Source of the DNA: Phragmitibacter flavus
GTDB lineage: Bacteria; Verrucomicrobiota; Verrucomicrobiia; Verrucomicrobiales; Verrucomicrobiaceae
DNA length: 64,000 nt
Reading direction: 5' to 3'
Assembly (NCBI RefSeq): GCF_005780165.1
Contig: NZ_VAUV01000002.1
Coordinates: 1-64,000 of the forward strand
A program made the position numbers and the translations under genes. The notes below the pieces were generated by a model. That model saw nothing but the letters and a program-made list of their open reading frames with translations. It ran no database searches and was not told where the DNA came from. Shown here one piece after another: positions 7,713-16,496 of this stretch. Positions within the stretch are counted from its first letter, which is position 1. The number at the start of each line of letters is the position of its first letter.

Positions 7713-8861
7713 TTACGCGAGTTGGTTGGTGTCGCGATGGGTGGGGGTGGGGCGGCCGGGGCGGAAGTGTTCTTGGTGGTCGATGGTGGCGACAAGGGTG
7801 GGGAAGGATGCGGTGGTGACGGCGAGGGCGGATTGGACGGCTTCGGAAAGGGCGTCGGGATCGGTTTCGGCGCGGAGGTTGATGATGAGGTAACCTTGGG
7901 TGACGGGTTCGTCGAGTTCGAGGCCGATCTCGGGTTTGAGGTCGCTGCGGACGAGATGGATGCTTGCGAGCTCGCCGTTGAGGGAATCGCTGGGGCTGAA
8001 GGTCATTTTGAAATGGGCGATCTCGGCGGTGAGGGGGTTGAGTCGGGTCTGGGTTTCGTTGGCGAGGACTTTTTGGAAGGCTTCGGCTTCGAATTCGTCG
8101 TTGGGACTGATGGAGACGGTGGCGTTGAGCCAGCCGAGCAGGGCTTCGCCGTCGGCGTAAGTGTCGTAGTCGACGGCCATGATTTGGCGGGCGGTTTGTT
8201 CGGTGTTGGTAAGGAGGTCGAACCAGGGAGTGAGGTTTTGTTCGAGTCGGGTGGAGGCGCTGAGGACGGTGGCGTGGGGGTATTCGGCGGCGAGGGTTTG
8301 CTGGAGGGTGGCGATGTCTTCGGCGGGGAGGGTTTCGGATTTGTTGATGAGGATGAGGTCGGCTTCTTCGAGTTGTTTTTTGAAGATGTAGACGACTTTG
8401 TGGGAGAAGTTGCCGGGGGTGGGGTCGAGGTTGAAGATGCGGCGGGCGCGGGTGGGGTCGACGAGGACGCTGAGGGGGGCGATGGTGAAGTTGTCGCCAT
8501 ACATGCGGCGCAGGGGATAGGTGACGGTGGCAACGAGGTCGGTGCAGCTGCCGACGGGTTCGGCGAGGAAGATGTCGGGTCGGGTGGTGTCGTTGTCGTT
8601 GTTGCTGAGTTTGTCGGCGGCTTCGACGAGGGAGTTAAAGCGGCAGCAGAAGCAGCCGCCGGCGATTTCTTCGGTGGCGAAGCCTTGGGAGCGGAGGAGG
8701 CGGGTGTCGACGAGGCCGCCGGCCTGGTCGTTGGTGATGAGGCCGACTTTGAGGCCCTGGGCGGTGAGGTGTTGGGCGAGTTTGCCCATGGCAGTGGTTT
8801 TGCCGGCACCGAGGAATCCGCCGATCATGATGTAGCGTGCTTTGGAGGGAGTCGTGGACAT
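7713..8861 (-). CDS. COG0523 (CobW/YjiA-type) GTPase of the purine locus
   Basis: This 382-residue protein is a G3E-family P-loop GTPase of the COG0523 metallochaperone group. Walker A is GGFLGAGKT near residue 13. The family hallmark CxCC is present in EEIAGGCFCCRFNSL, and ADLILINKSE gives the NKxE guanine motif. The C-terminal half is specific and has no metal-binding His stretch. Known relatives deliver or insert metals such as zinc, cobalt or iron. It sits downstream of xdhC, so a role in maturing an enzyme of the purine pathway is an inference. The start at 8861 (MSTTPSKARYI) is preferred over an upstream ATG. Confidence 0.85.
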   Translation of the reverse strand: MSTTPSKARYIMIGGFLGAGKTTAMGKLAQHLTAQGLKVGLITNDQAGGLVDTRLLRSQGFATEEIAGGCFCCRFNSLVEAADKLSNNDNDTTRPDIFLAEPVGSCTDLVATVTYPLRRMYGDNFTIAPLSVLVDPTRARRIFNLDPTPGNFSHKVVYIFKKQLEEADLILINKSETLPAEDIATLQQTLAAEYPHATVLSASTRLEQNLTPWFDLLTNTEQTARQIMAVDYDTYADGEALLGWLNATVSISPNDEFEAEAFQKVLANETQTRLNPLTAEIAHFKMTFSPSDSLNGELASIHLVRSDLKPEIGLELDEPVTQGYLIINLRAETDPDALSEAVQSALAVTTASFPTLVATIDHQEHFRPGRPTPTHRDTNQLA

Positions 8862-8912
8862 GGGTGTGGGGATTGAAGCATGGATTGGGTTTGGGGGCAA
8901 TCCTGGGGGTTA

Positions 8913-9150
8913 TCCTACTCCTACTCCTCCTCTTACTCCCCACACTGAAAGTCTTGGCTCGCTGTGTGAACGAGGGATTGAGAAGGGTGATGGGGGAATT
9001 TTGTCGTCCTCGTCCTCGTTCTCCTACTCGTCCTCGATCAGGGGGTGTCGACGGAGTGATGTATTGAGATGATGTCTGGAGGTTTGGTGGCGGGGAAGTT
9101 GTTGAGGCGCGGAGAGGGGAGGAAGAGTAGGAGTAGGAGTAAGAGGAGGA
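8913..9150. repeat. Degenerate pyrimidine/purine hexamer arrays
   Basis: 8913-8945 is a run built from CCTACT and CCTCTT units. 9121-9150 is built from GTAGGA and its variants, the opposite strand composition. They lie in the 385-bp gap between the COG0523 gene and xdhC, which holds no gene that I can see. Similar arrays flank the region downstream of the DUF6986 gene (11297-11422). Confidence 0.6.
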
Positions 9151-9242
9151 GGCGGCTGGAGATGTCGATGGTGAGTTGCCGACTTGGTGTATTGGAGATG
9201 TTTCGGGGGTCGAGGACGAGTAGGAGAACGAGGACGAGGACG
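9005..9242. repeat. Perfect 32-bp inverted repeat ending beside the xdhC stop
   Basis: Positions 9005-9036 and 9211-9242 are exact reverse complements over 32 bases and enclose 174 bp. The arms are pyrimidine- and purine-rich (CGTCCTCGTCCTCG and so on). The right arm ends 4 bp before the xdhC stop codon at 9247. The enclosed DNA has no convincing ORF. It could be a miniature mobile element or a very large 3' hairpin of the xdhC transcript. Confidence 0.8.
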
Positions 9243-9246
9243 ATTT

Positions 9247-10035
9247 TTACGCTTCGCGTTTGCGCAGGACGCTCATGATCTGGGCGAGGATGCTGATGGC
9301 GATTTCGGTGGGGGTGTCGGCTTGGATGTCGAGGCCAATGGGGGCGTGGACTTTTTCGAAGGCGGTTTTGGGGATGCCTTGGGATTGAAGTTCTTCGAAG
9401 ACGGAGGTGACTTTTTTGCGGCTGCCAATCATGCCGAGGTAACCGGCGTTGAAGTGGGGGTTTTTTAGGGCGGCGGCGAGGGCGTCGCGGTCGAGCTGGT
9501 AGTTGCGGCTGACGAGGACGAGGGCTTCGTCGGGTTGCCAGGGGTGGGCGTTGATGAAGTCGGGGGCGGGGCCTTGGTGGATTTGATGGGCGTCGCAACG
9601 GGCGAGGAGGTCGGGGCGGTCGTCGATGACGGTGATGTGCCAGCCGCAGGCGCGGGCGAGTTTGGCGAGGGCTTCGCCGCAGTGACCGGCACCGAAGATG
9701 ATGAGGGCTTCGCGGGGGAGTTGGGGTTCGAGGAGGACGGTGACTTCGCCGCCGCAGATGGCACCGAAGGAGTCGGGGCTTTTTTCGTGGAGGGGATAGG
9801 TTTTGAGGAGGGGAGTTTTTTGGGTTTGGAGGAGGGATTGGGCGTCGGTGATGACGAGGGATTCGAATTTGCCTCCGCCGATGGTGCCGTGGATGCGACC
9901 GTCGGAGAAGATGAGGGCTTTGGCTCCGGGTTCGCGGGGGACGGAGCCTTTGATGGCGGCGACGGTGGCGAGGACGCAAGGTTCGCGGCGTTGGCGGGCT
10001 TCGAGGAGGTGGGTGAGGAGGGTTTCGTCGGTCAT
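9247..10035 (-). CDS. xdhC: XdhC-type xanthine dehydrogenase maturation factor
   Basis: XdhC proteins bind sulfurated molybdenum cofactor and load it into xanthine dehydrogenase. The 262-residue product has the N-terminal XdhC/CoxI domain (REPCVLATVAAIKGSVPREPG, GRIHGTIGGGKFE) and a C-terminal Rossmann domain (LIIFGAGHCGEALAKLA, then YLGMIGSRKK). I chose the ATG at 10035; the longer reading frame to 10353 runs through palindromic repeats and is not protein-like. It follows uricase on the same strand and is the expected partner of the fused dehydrogenase at 23494-26220. Confidence 0.93.
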   Translation of the reverse strand: MTDETLLTHLLEARQRREPCVLATVAAIKGSVPREPGAKALIFSDGRIHGTIGGGKFESLVITDAQSLLQTQKTPLLKTYPLHEKSPDSFGAICGGEVTVLLEPQLPREALIIFGAGHCGEALAKLARACGWHITVIDDRPDLLARCDAHQIHQGPAPDFINAHPWQPDEALVLVSRNYQLDRDALAAALKNPHFNAGYLGMIGSRKKVTSVFEELQSQGIPKTAFEKVHAPIGLDIQADTPTEIAISILAQIMSVLRKREA

Positions 10036-10117
10036 GGAGGGGTGGTGGATGAAGGAACGATGGCGACGATGGCAACGATGGGGGTTTGAGAGAGTGATGG
10101 CCGACGGACTGGGAGGG

Positions 10118-10358
10118 CCGACGTGTCGTCGGCAGAAGTTTGGTTGGAACGTGTTGGCTTGGTGGGGAACGGTTAAATATTTTGAATGATGACCGACGAT
10201 ACGTCGGTGGTCCGACTGGGGGATGATTTTGGGAGGGATGGGTCTCTGGAGTGATTTGAATGATGACCGACGACACGTCGGTCGTCCGACTGGGGGGATG
10301 ATTTTTGGGGAAAGGGGACGATGGGGGCGTTGTGAATTTTTGGCCGACGACACGTCGG
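10118..10358. repeat. Four CCGACG-N3-CGTCGG palindromes between uricase and xdhC
   Basis: Copies lie at 10118-10132, 10193-10207, 10267-10281 and 10344-10358. Two are followed by a GTGGTCCGACTGGG-like flank and one by CGCTCCATG. They fill the 332-bp gap upstream of xdhC, which has no other feature that I can see. Confidence 0.85.
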
Positions 10359-10367
10359 CGCTCCATG

Positions 10368-11213
10368 TTATCTGCCGATGGTGACTTCGATTTGGCCGTG
10401 GGGTTCGTCGGTGGGGACGAAGAGGGTGTGGTGGTTTTCGCGGTTGAAGGGAGTGAGGTCGATGAGGTTGCAGTGTTTGTTGGGGGCGGCGAGACTGATT
10501 CGGGTGATTTCGGGGACGGTTTCCAAGGCGAGGGTGCCCATGTCCCAGAGGTTTTGTTGAACGGATTCGCTGTATTTTTCAGCGAAGGGTTTCATGAAGG
10601 AATTAAGGATGGTGGCGTTGGCGGCGCTGTAGCTGGTGGGGGGAGTGTCGCTGTTCCAGAGCCAGGTGGCGAGGAGGGAGGTGGCGACGATGCGTTCGCG
10701 GGTTTCCTTGAGGGTGGTGAAGTCGCATTTGGGGTAGTCGGAGAAGCCGGCTTCGGTGCTTTTGAGGATGAGAAGATCTTTGATGCCGGATTCGAGGACG
10801 GTGGTGGTGGCGGTGGCTTCGAGTTTGACGATGGGGATGGCGGGTTGGGCCTGGGTGAAGGTGTGGGGGTGGGGGGTGCCGTCGATGCTGGTGCGGGTCC
10901 AGAGGCGTTCTTCGGTTTCGACGATGACGCGGGTGATATGGTCGTATTTGGTGAGGAAGTGGTTGGCGAGGGCGAGGGCGAAAAGTTCGGTGTCGGGTCC
11001 GAGTTGGTCGAAGGCGAGGCAGTTGATGGTGTTTTTGACGGTGTCGGTGGGGACGACCATGGAGTTGTCGGCGGCGGTGTAGCTGGGGCCGTAGGTGGGG
11101 CCGTCGAGAAGGGTTTTGACGGTGAGTTCCTTGACGGTGTGGACGGGGCCGTCTTTGAGGAGTTTCATGACACGGACGCGGGCTTTGCCGTATTGTTGGG
11201 AAATGATTTTCAT
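10368..11213 (-). CDS. pucL: Urate oxidase (uricase, cofactor-free)
   Basis: This 281-residue protein oxidises urate to 5-hydroxyisourate with molecular oxygen and without cofactor. Family signatures include the N-terminal Lys in QQYGKARVRVMK, the motif VPTDTVKNTI that contributes the catalytic Thr, and the middle segment HFLTKYDHITRVIVETEERLW. The order of two T-fold halves and the length are typical. The 3' end carries QIEVTIGR. It belongs to the minus-strand purine run, downstream of the DUF6986 gene and upstream of xdhC. Confidence 0.94.
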   Translation of the reverse strand: MKIISQQYGKARVRVMKLLKDGPVHTVKELTVKTLLDGPTYGPSYTAADNSMVVPTDTVKNTINCLAFDQLGPDTELFALALANHFLTKYDHITRVIVETEERLWTRTSIDGTPHPHTFTQAQPAIPIVKLEATATTTVLESGIKDLLILKSTEAGFSDYPKCDFTTLKETRERIVATSLLATWLWNSDTPPTSYSAANATILNSFMKPFAEKYSESVQQNLWDMGTLALETVPEITRISLAAPNKHCNLIDLTPFNRENHHTLFVPTDEPHGQIEVTIGR

Positions 11214-11296
11214 GGGTGGTTTAGTGGGAGCAGGGAGGTTGCCAGTGGGGATCGGGGTTTGGGCGAGGAGTTACGACTTTGGGAGTAGGGAAGGTG

Positions 11297-11422
11297 GCTA
11301 TCTTACTCCTCCTCTTACTCTTCCTCTTACTCCCCACACATAGGCTTGCGGCCGAGCAGGCGACCAAGCAGGAGTGGGAGTAGGAGTAGGAGTAGGAGTA
11401 GAAGTAGGAGTAGGAGTAGGAT
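11297..11422. repeat. Pyrimidine array facing a GTAGGA hexamer array
   Basis: A pyrimidine-rich stretch (11297-11334, TTACTC and CCTCTT units) is followed after about 35 bp by nine or so GTAGGA/GTAGAA hexamers (11369-11422). The two parts are imperfectly complementary and could form a long hairpin. The right part ends next to the stop codon of the DUF6986 gene at 11426. Confidence 0.75.
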
Positions 11423-11425
11423 TTT

Positions 11426-12778
11426 TCACTTCCTGCGACCCAAGAGAATTTTTAGGAAGGAGCGGGTGCGGATTTCTTCGAGGGTGAGGCCGGTTTCTTG
11501 GGCTTCGGCTTCGGTGATGGCACCGCAACTGATGCCGCGGAGGAAGAAGTTGAGGAGACCCTGGCCGGTGGCGGCGTCGTCGAAGACATCGCCGTGGAGG
11601 GAGGCGAGGGCGGCTTTGCTGACGAAGGCTTTGAGACGGCTGGCGGCGGCGGCGTGGCCGGACTGGAAAAATTGATAGACGGCGGCGTAGCGGGCGATGA
11701 ACTGGCCGGGGTGGAGATCCCAGCCTTGGTAGATGCCGTTTTTGAGGGAGTGCTGGGTGTCGCGATAGGCGAGGTTCCAGGCTTGATGGACGGCGATGTG
11801 GTTTTCGGTGGTTTGTTCTTTGGTGAGGGTTTGGCCTTCGGCGGCGCGATGGGGGCCGACGGGGAGGATGTTGGTGGCTCCGTCGGAGAGGAAGATGCCG
11901 GTGCCGGCGAGGGAGACGGCCATGATTTCGCGGGCGAAGTCGCAGACGGGGTGGCTCATGCCTTGGTAGGCGGCGGTGATGTTGCGTCCGGCGGTGTAGT
12001 CGTAGACGCCGAAGTGGACGCCGGTGCAGCGGCCCTGGGTGGCTTCGATGAGGCTGGGCAGGGTGATTTTTCCGTCGCGTCCGATGATGGCCTGGGGGGT
12101 TTCGAGCATGAGTTCCATGCGCAGGGTGTCGGGGGCGAGGTTGAGTTTTTTCTCGAGGAGTCGGAAGAGTTGGACGACGGCGATGACTTGTTCGGCGATT
12201 TGGACTTTGGGGATGGTGATGACGAAGTTGTCGGGGAGTTTGCCGTCGGTTTGTTGAATGAGAGTGGTGATGAAGATGTCGAGGGTGCGGGTGGCGCGGG
12301 CGCGGAGGTCCTCGTTCATGGGCTTGATGCGGATGCCGATGAAGGGGGGCAGGGTTCCGTCGGCAAGGCCTTTGGCGACTTCGGTGGCGCCTTGGGCGGC
12401 GTGGGCGTCTTCTTCGCTGTCGAGGCGGTTGCCGTAGCCGTCTTCGTAGTCGAGGCGGAAGTCTTCGGTGGGTTCGCGCTGGAGTTTTTCGAGGACGCGG
12501 GCGCGCAGGGCGGTGGCGATGGGGAGGTCGCGATCGCGGTCGAGATTGAAGGCGTGGGCGAAGGTTTCGGGGTCAGGGGCGTATTCTTCGAGGTTGCGGA
12601 TGGCGGTGTCGCCGAGGCGGCGGGCGGTGTCGGATTTGAAGAGGTGGCCGCCGCCATAGACGGTGTGGACAGGTTGGCGGGCGTTGGATTCGCCGGGGTA
12701 GGTTTGGATGAAGGCGGTGTTGGCGCGGCTGAGGGCGCTGGTGATAGGGGCGAGATCTTCGGAACTTAACGTGGTCAT
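11426..12778 (-). CDS. DUF6986 family, HpcH/citrate lyase-like aldolase fold protein
   Basis: The 450-residue protein resembles the DUF6986 family, members of which have been labelled phosphoenolpyruvate kinase or aldolase on weak grounds. It shows the features of the HpcH/HpaI and CitE superfamily: FRLDYEDGYGNR, IGIRIKPMNEDLRARATRTLD, a strand-end Glu in RMELMLETPQAI, and GVHFGVYDYT. From memory, relatives lie next to allantoicase genes in actinomycetes as well. Here it is between allantoicase and uricase. A role in handling ureidoglycolate or glyoxylate is an inference from location and fold; the reaction is not known to me. Confidence 0.75.
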   Translation of the reverse strand: MTTLSSEDLAPITSALSRANTAFIQTYPGESNARQPVHTVYGGGHLFKSDTARRLGDTAIRNLEEYAPDPETFAHAFNLDRDRDLPIATALRARVLEKLQREPTEDFRLDYEDGYGNRLDSEEDAHAAQGATEVAKGLADGTLPPFIGIRIKPMNEDLRARATRTLDIFITTLIQQTDGKLPDNFVITIPKVQIAEQVIAVVQLFRLLEKKLNLAPDTLRMELMLETPQAIIGRDGKITLPSLIEATQGRCTGVHFGVYDYTAGRNITAAYQGMSHPVCDFAREIMAVSLAGTGIFLSDGATNILPVGPHRAAEGQTLTKEQTTENHIAVHQAWNLAYRDTQHSLKNGIYQGWDLHPGQFIARYAAVYQFFQSGHAAAASRLKAFVSKAALASLHGDVFDDAATGQGLLNFFLRGISCGAITEAEAQETGLTLEEIRTRSFLKILLGRRK

Positions 12779-12782
12779 ATCG

Positions 12783-12817
12783 AAAGGCTAAGGGCTAAAG
12801 GATAAAGGCTAAGAGAT
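12783..12817. repeat. Heptanucleotide array AAAGGCT-like, five units
   Basis: Five consecutive 7-bp units: AAAGGCT, AAGGGCT, AAAGGAT, AAAGGCT, AAGAGAT. The array fills the gap between the start codon of the DUF6986 gene and the stop codon of allantoicase. Confidence 0.85.
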
Positions 12818-12822
12818 GAGTA

Positions 12823-13830
12823 TCAGTCGAGCGTGCCCCAGAGGCGGAGGCGGGAGACGCCGCCGTCGGGGATGATGTTGAAGCGGACGTGGGTGATCTT
12901 GCCGAGGTCGATGAGGGTTTCTTCGAAGGTGTGAAGGTGGTCCATTTGGAGTTTGGACTTGGGCAGGAGGGTGGGCCAGAACATGGACTGGGTGATGAGG
13001 GAGGTGTCGGTGCCGGCGGTGACGTGGGCTCCCTGGAGGGTGCAGCGGTCGGGGTAGTTGCCTTTGAAGTGGATGGTGTCGACTTCGATTTTGTGGATGG
13101 TGCCTGGGGTGGCTAGGGAGATGATGCACCAGTCGTGGCCGGGTTCGCGTCGGCGGCGGGTTTCCCATCCGTCGCCCATGTTTTGACCACGTCCGGGCAT
13201 GAGGAGGGTGGAGGCGAGGCCGAAGTGCTGGTTGTTGGCTGCGACGATGTAGGCGCCGTTTTCGATGGCGGAGAGGTTGACGAGGGTGCCTTTGGGGGCG
13301 TCGTGCCAGTCGGCGCGGGGCTGACCGTAGACGCGCAGGCGGGCGAGGCCGCCGTCGGGGTAGAGGTTGACGCGGACGTGGGTGAAGGCGCGGATGCTGC
13401 TGGCGCTGAGGTAGTGGTGGCTGTTGCCGGCGAGGGTGGTGGAGGGGATGATTTCGATCCACTCGGTGGTGTCGTCGGGGTCGGTGTCGGCTTGGTAGCA
13501 GGCTTCGAGGGAGGCGGCGGGGGGGAAGTTGCCGGTGAAGTGGCTGGTGTCGAAGTCGACGCCTTCGATGGTGCCGGGTCGGGCGAGTTTGATGATGCAC
13601 CAGTCGTGACCGGTGGTGCGTTTGCGACGGGTTTCCCAGCCGTCCATCCATTTGCCGTGGGTGTCGTATTTGCCGGGGATGAAGATGGGGGCTTCGGGGC
13701 TGAGCATGCGTTCTTTGGGGGCGAAGAATTCGTCGCTGGCGAGGAGGGCGATGGCGCCGAGGCGGGGGTCGGCGAGGTTGGTGTAGCGCCGGGTGAAATC
13801 TGGGGCGTCGGGAGGAAGCGATGAGATCAT
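12823..13830 (-). CDS. alc: Allantoicase
   Basis: Allantoicase splits allantoate into ureidoglycolate and urea. The 335-residue product has the two tandem domains of the family, each with the same signature: [20 protein letters not shown] near residue 90 and [20 protein letters not shown] near 245, and each ending in GG(L/V)xRLRxxG. The start ATG at 13830 ([12 protein letters not shown]) is chosen because an in-frame extension to 14061 reads through a 7-bp tandem repeat array and gives meaningless PTAYCLL repeats. Allantoinase lies upstream and DUF6986 downstream. Confidence 0.95.
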   Translation of the reverse strand: MISSLPPDAPDFTRRYTNLADPRLGAIALLASDEFFAPKERMLSPEAPIFIPGKYDTHGKWMDGWETRRKRTTGHDWCIIKLARPGTIEGVDFDTSHFTGNFPPAASLEACYQADTDPDDTTEWIEIIPSTTLAGNSHHYLSASSIRAFTHVRVNLYPDGGLARLRVYGQPRADWHDAPKGTLVNLSAIENGAYIVAANNQHFGLASTLLMPGRGQNMGDGWETRRRREPGHDWCIISLATPGTIHKIEVDTIHFKGNYPDRCTLQGAHVTAGTDTSLITQSMFWPTLLPKSKLQMDHLHTFEETLIDLGKITHVRFNIIPDGGVSRLRLWGTLD

Positions 13831-13852
13831 GAGGAAGCGAGGAAGTCGGTGG

Positions 13853-13996
<144 letters not shown>

Positions 13997-14014
13997 TGAA
14001 TGCGGAATGACTGA

Positions 14015-14944
14015 CTAAATGGAGAAGGGGTGGTGTTGGTGCCAGTGGCGGGCGATGTCAATGCGGCGGGTGATCCAGACGTGGTCGTGTTTTTGCAGGT
14101 GATCGAGGAAACGTTGCAGGGCGATGAAACGGCCGGGGCGGCCGAGGAGGCGGCAGTGCATGCCGATGGAGAGCATTTTTGGGGTTTCGGTGCCTTCTTG
14201 ATAGAGGACGTCGAAGGCGTCGCGCAGGTAGGTGAAGAAGTGGTCGGCGGTGTTGAAGCCTTGGGGGCTGGCGAAACGCATGTCGTTGGTGTCGAGCGTG
14301 TAGGGGACGATGAGGTGGGGGACGGTGGTGCCGTCGGATTTGGTCACCTGGGTCCAGAAGGGGAGGTCGTCGCCGTAGTAGTCGGAGTCGTAGAGGAAAC
14401 CGCCGTGGTCGGCGAGAAGGCGGCGGGTGTTGGGGCTGTCGCGTCCGGTATACCAGCCGAGGGGTTGGTGGCCGGTGAGGTTTTGGAGGGTTTCGACGGC
14501 GAGTTGGAGGTGCTGGCGTTCGGTCGTTTCGTCGATGCTTTGGTAGCTGATCCAGCGGTGGCCGTGACAGGCGATTTCGTGGCCGAGGTCGATGAAGGTT
14601 TGGGTGAGGTCGGGATGGCGGGCGAGGGCCATGCTGACGCCGAAGATGGTGAGGGGGAGCTGGCGTTTTTTGAATTCGCGGAGGATGCGCCAGACGCCGG
14701 CGCGGGAGCCGTATTCGTAGATGGACTCCATGCTGAGGTGGCGGTTGGGGAAGGGGGTTGCGCCGATGATTTCGGAGAGGAAGGTTTCGGAAGCGGGGTC
14801 GCCGTGGAGGGGGTTGTTTTCGCCGCCTTCTTCGTAGTTAAGGACGAACTGGACGGCGATGCGGGCGTGGTTGGGCCAGTGGGGATGCGGGGGTGTTTTG
14901 CCGTAGCCGATGAGGTCGCGTGGGTAGGGTGAGGTGGAGTCCAT
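14015..14944 (-). CDS. puuE: Allantoinase PuuE (polysaccharide deacetylase family)
   Basis: This 309-residue protein matches PuuE, the cofactor-independent allantoinase with a polysaccharide-deacetylase (NodB) fold, which opens allantoin to allantoate. Typical segments are [49 protein letters not shown] and [16 protein letters not shown] chose the ATG at 14944 ([15 protein letters not shown]); 30 in-frame residues upstream look non-coding. It overlaps no neighbour and lies between lrgB and allantoicase on the same strand. Confidence 0.93.
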   Translation of the reverse strand: MDSTSPYPRDLIGYGKTPPHPHWPNHARIAVQFVLNYEEGGENNPLHGDPASETFLSEIIGATPFPNRHLSMESIYEYGSRAGVWRILREFKKRQLPLTIFGVSMALARHPDLTQTFIDLGHEIACHGHRWISYQSIDETTERQHLQLAVETLQNLTGHQPLGWYTGRDSPNTRRLLADHGGFLYDSDYYGDDLPFWTQVTKSDGTTVPHLIVPYTLDTNDMRFASPQGFNTADHFFTYLRDAFDVLYQEGTETPKMLSIGMHCRLLGRPGRFIALQRFLDHLQKHDHVWITRRIDIARHWHQHHPFSI

Positions 14945-15030
14945 GCGGTGCGTTGGGCGAAGGCGGTGGTTGGGGTGAATTGGATATTGCAATAAGTGAG
15001 CCAGCTCGGGCAATGATGATCTTTGGCGGG

Positions 15031-15729
15031 TCAACCGGGCCAGTGTTTGAGGAGGGGGGTGAAGAGGGCGGTGATGATGCCGGTGAGGGCCATGGCGAGC
15101 GCGCTGATGGAGCCGAGGTATTCGGATTCGCGCAGGAGTCGGGCGGTGCCGAGGCCGTGGGAGGAGGTGCCGATGGCGGTGCCGGTGGGGATGTCGGCGT
15201 TGATGTGGAGTCGGCGTAGGAGGGGGAGGCCGATGATGCTGCCGAGGAGTCCGGAAAGGACGGAGGCGAGGGCGGCGAGTTCGGGTTTGCCGCCGATGTG
15301 GCGGGCGACTTCCATGCTGATGGGGGCGGTGGCGGATTTGGGAAGGAGGGCGAGGATCACTTCGCGCGGGAGTTGGGCGAGATGGGCGACGAGTCCGGCG
15401 CTGAGGATGCCGAAGATGGCACCGAGGGTGCAGGCGATGAGAATGGGCCGGAGTTGGTGGCGGATGCGTTTGGCGTGGTGGTAGAAGGGGACGGCGAGGG
15501 CGACGGTGGCGGGGGCGAGGAAGGTGGAGATGAGGTCGCCGCCGATTTTATAGCTGGCGTAGGGGATGCGCAGGAGGAGCAGGGTGCCGATGATGAGCAG
15601 GGTGGTGATGACGACGGGTTGGGCCCAGGACCAGCGGCGTTGGGTTTGGAGTCCGATGGCGAAGGCGATGACGGTGATGCCGGCACCGAAGATGGGATGG
15701 GTATAGAAGTGGTCGAGGGCGGGGCTCAT
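15031..15729 (-). CDS. lrgB: LrgB/CidB/YohK family membrane protein
   Basis: The 232-residue protein is all membrane helices with the LrgB family core: LGAIFGILSAG, ALLPKSATAPISMEVARHIGG and AIGTSSHGLGTARLLRES. It overlaps lrgA by 4 bp, so the two are co-translated. Once thought to act in cell lysis, this family includes pyruvate transporters in Bacillus and a plastid glycolate/glycerate transporter (PLGG1, an LrgAB fusion). Placed between HIU hydrolase and allantoinase, it may carry a C2/C3 acid or ureide product; that is inference. Confidence 0.9.
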   Translation of the reverse strand: MSPALDHFYTHPIFGAGITVIAFAIGLQTQRRWSWAQPVVITTLLIIGTLLLLRIPYASYKIGGDLISTFLAPATVALAVPFYHHAKRIRHQLRPILIACTLGAIFGILSAGLVAHLAQLPREVILALLPKSATAPISMEVARHIGGKPELAALASVLSGLLGSIIGLPLLRRLHINADIPTGTAIGTSSHGLGTARLLRESEYLGSISALAMALTGIITALFTPLLKHWPG

Positions 15730-16124
15730 GCCGGGTCGGTGGGAGGTGCGGGCGCGGACGACGGGGGACGGCGGGTGAGCAGGGTGGCGGTGGTGCCGGT
15801 GACAATGAGGACGGTGATGAGGCTGATGAGGATGGCGAGCAGGAAGGGAACGGTGTGGTTGCCGAGGATGGGGAGGAGATCGAGCGCGCCGACGAGGGCG
15901 GGGACGAAAAAGAGCATGAGGTTCTGCAGGAGGGCGTTGGCTCCGGATTCGACCCAGTGGATTTTAATGAGGTCGGTGAAGAGGGCGGTGGCGAGGAGGA
16001 TGAGACCGATGACGGGTCCGGGGAGGGGGATGAGGGTGGCGGAGAGCAGCTGGCCCACGAGGGTGAAGGCGAGGATGATGGCGAAGCCGCGCAGGAGCTG
16101 GAAGTGTTTTGAGGGAGGCGGCAT
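15726..16124 (-). CDS. lrgA: LrgA/CidA family membrane protein
   Basis: This 132-residue protein has four predicted membrane helices and the LrgA/CidA pattern: LRGFAIILAFTLVGQLLSA, PLPGPVIGLILLATAL and LMLFFVPALVGALD. It lies 19 bp downstream of the HIU hydrolase gene and overlaps lrgB by 4 bp, so the pair belongs to the purine operon rather than to a separate lysis locus. LrgA and LrgB work as a hetero-oligomeric transporter in the cases known. Confidence 0.9.
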   Translation of the reverse strand: MPPPSKHFQLLRGFAIILAFTLVGQLLSATLIPLPGPVIGLILLATALFTDLIKIHWVESGANALLQNLMLFFVPALVGALDLLPILGNHTVPFLLAILISLITVLIVTGTTATLLTRRPPSSAPAPPTDPA

Positions 16125-16143
16125 GGGTGCGCTTTTGTTGAGA

Positions 16144-16491
16144 TCAGCTGCCGCGGTAGGTGCTGTAGGTCCAGGGGGTGGCGAGGAGGGGGACGTGGTA
16201 GGGGGCGGTCGGGTCGGCGATGCCGAAACGGATGGGGACTTGATCGAGAAAGGGGGGGGTGGGGAGGTCGAGGTCTTTGGAGCGGAAGTAATCGCCTAGG
16301 GGGAAGAGGAGTTCGTAGGTGCCGATGCGCATTTCTTCGGCGCTGAGGAGCGGGGTGTCGGTGCGACCGTCGGTATTGGTGATGAAGGTGTTGAGGAGGG
16401 TGCGGTGGTCGCCGTCGATTTGGTAGAGGGCGATGGTGAGGTTGGGGGCGGGACAGCCGTGGGCGGCGTCGAGGACGTGGGTGGTGAGCAT
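16144..16491 (-). CDS. uraH: 5-hydroxyisourate hydrolase (transthyretin-like)
   Basis: The 115-residue enzyme hydrolyses 5-hydroxyisourate from uricase to OHCU. It begins LTTHVLDAAHGCPA, has the catalytic Arg in TDGRTDTPLL, a His in APYHVPLL, and the C-terminal signature YRGS. Length is exact for the family. The in-frame region upstream of 16491 is not coding: it consists of a 7-bp repeat array and the 3' end of uraD. It is followed by lrgA. Confidence 0.96.
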   Translation of the reverse strand: MLTTHVLDAAHGCPAPNLTIALYQIDGDHRTLLNTFITNTDGRTDTPLLSAEEMRIGTYELLFPLGDYFRSKDLDLPTPPFLDQVPIRFGIADPTAPYHVPLLATPWTYSTYRGS

Positions 16492-16496
16492 CTTCG

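Noticed and set aside
9247-10353. 368-residue version of XdhC
   Set aside because: The N-terminal 106 residues come from the palindromic repeat gap; the family start is at 10035.
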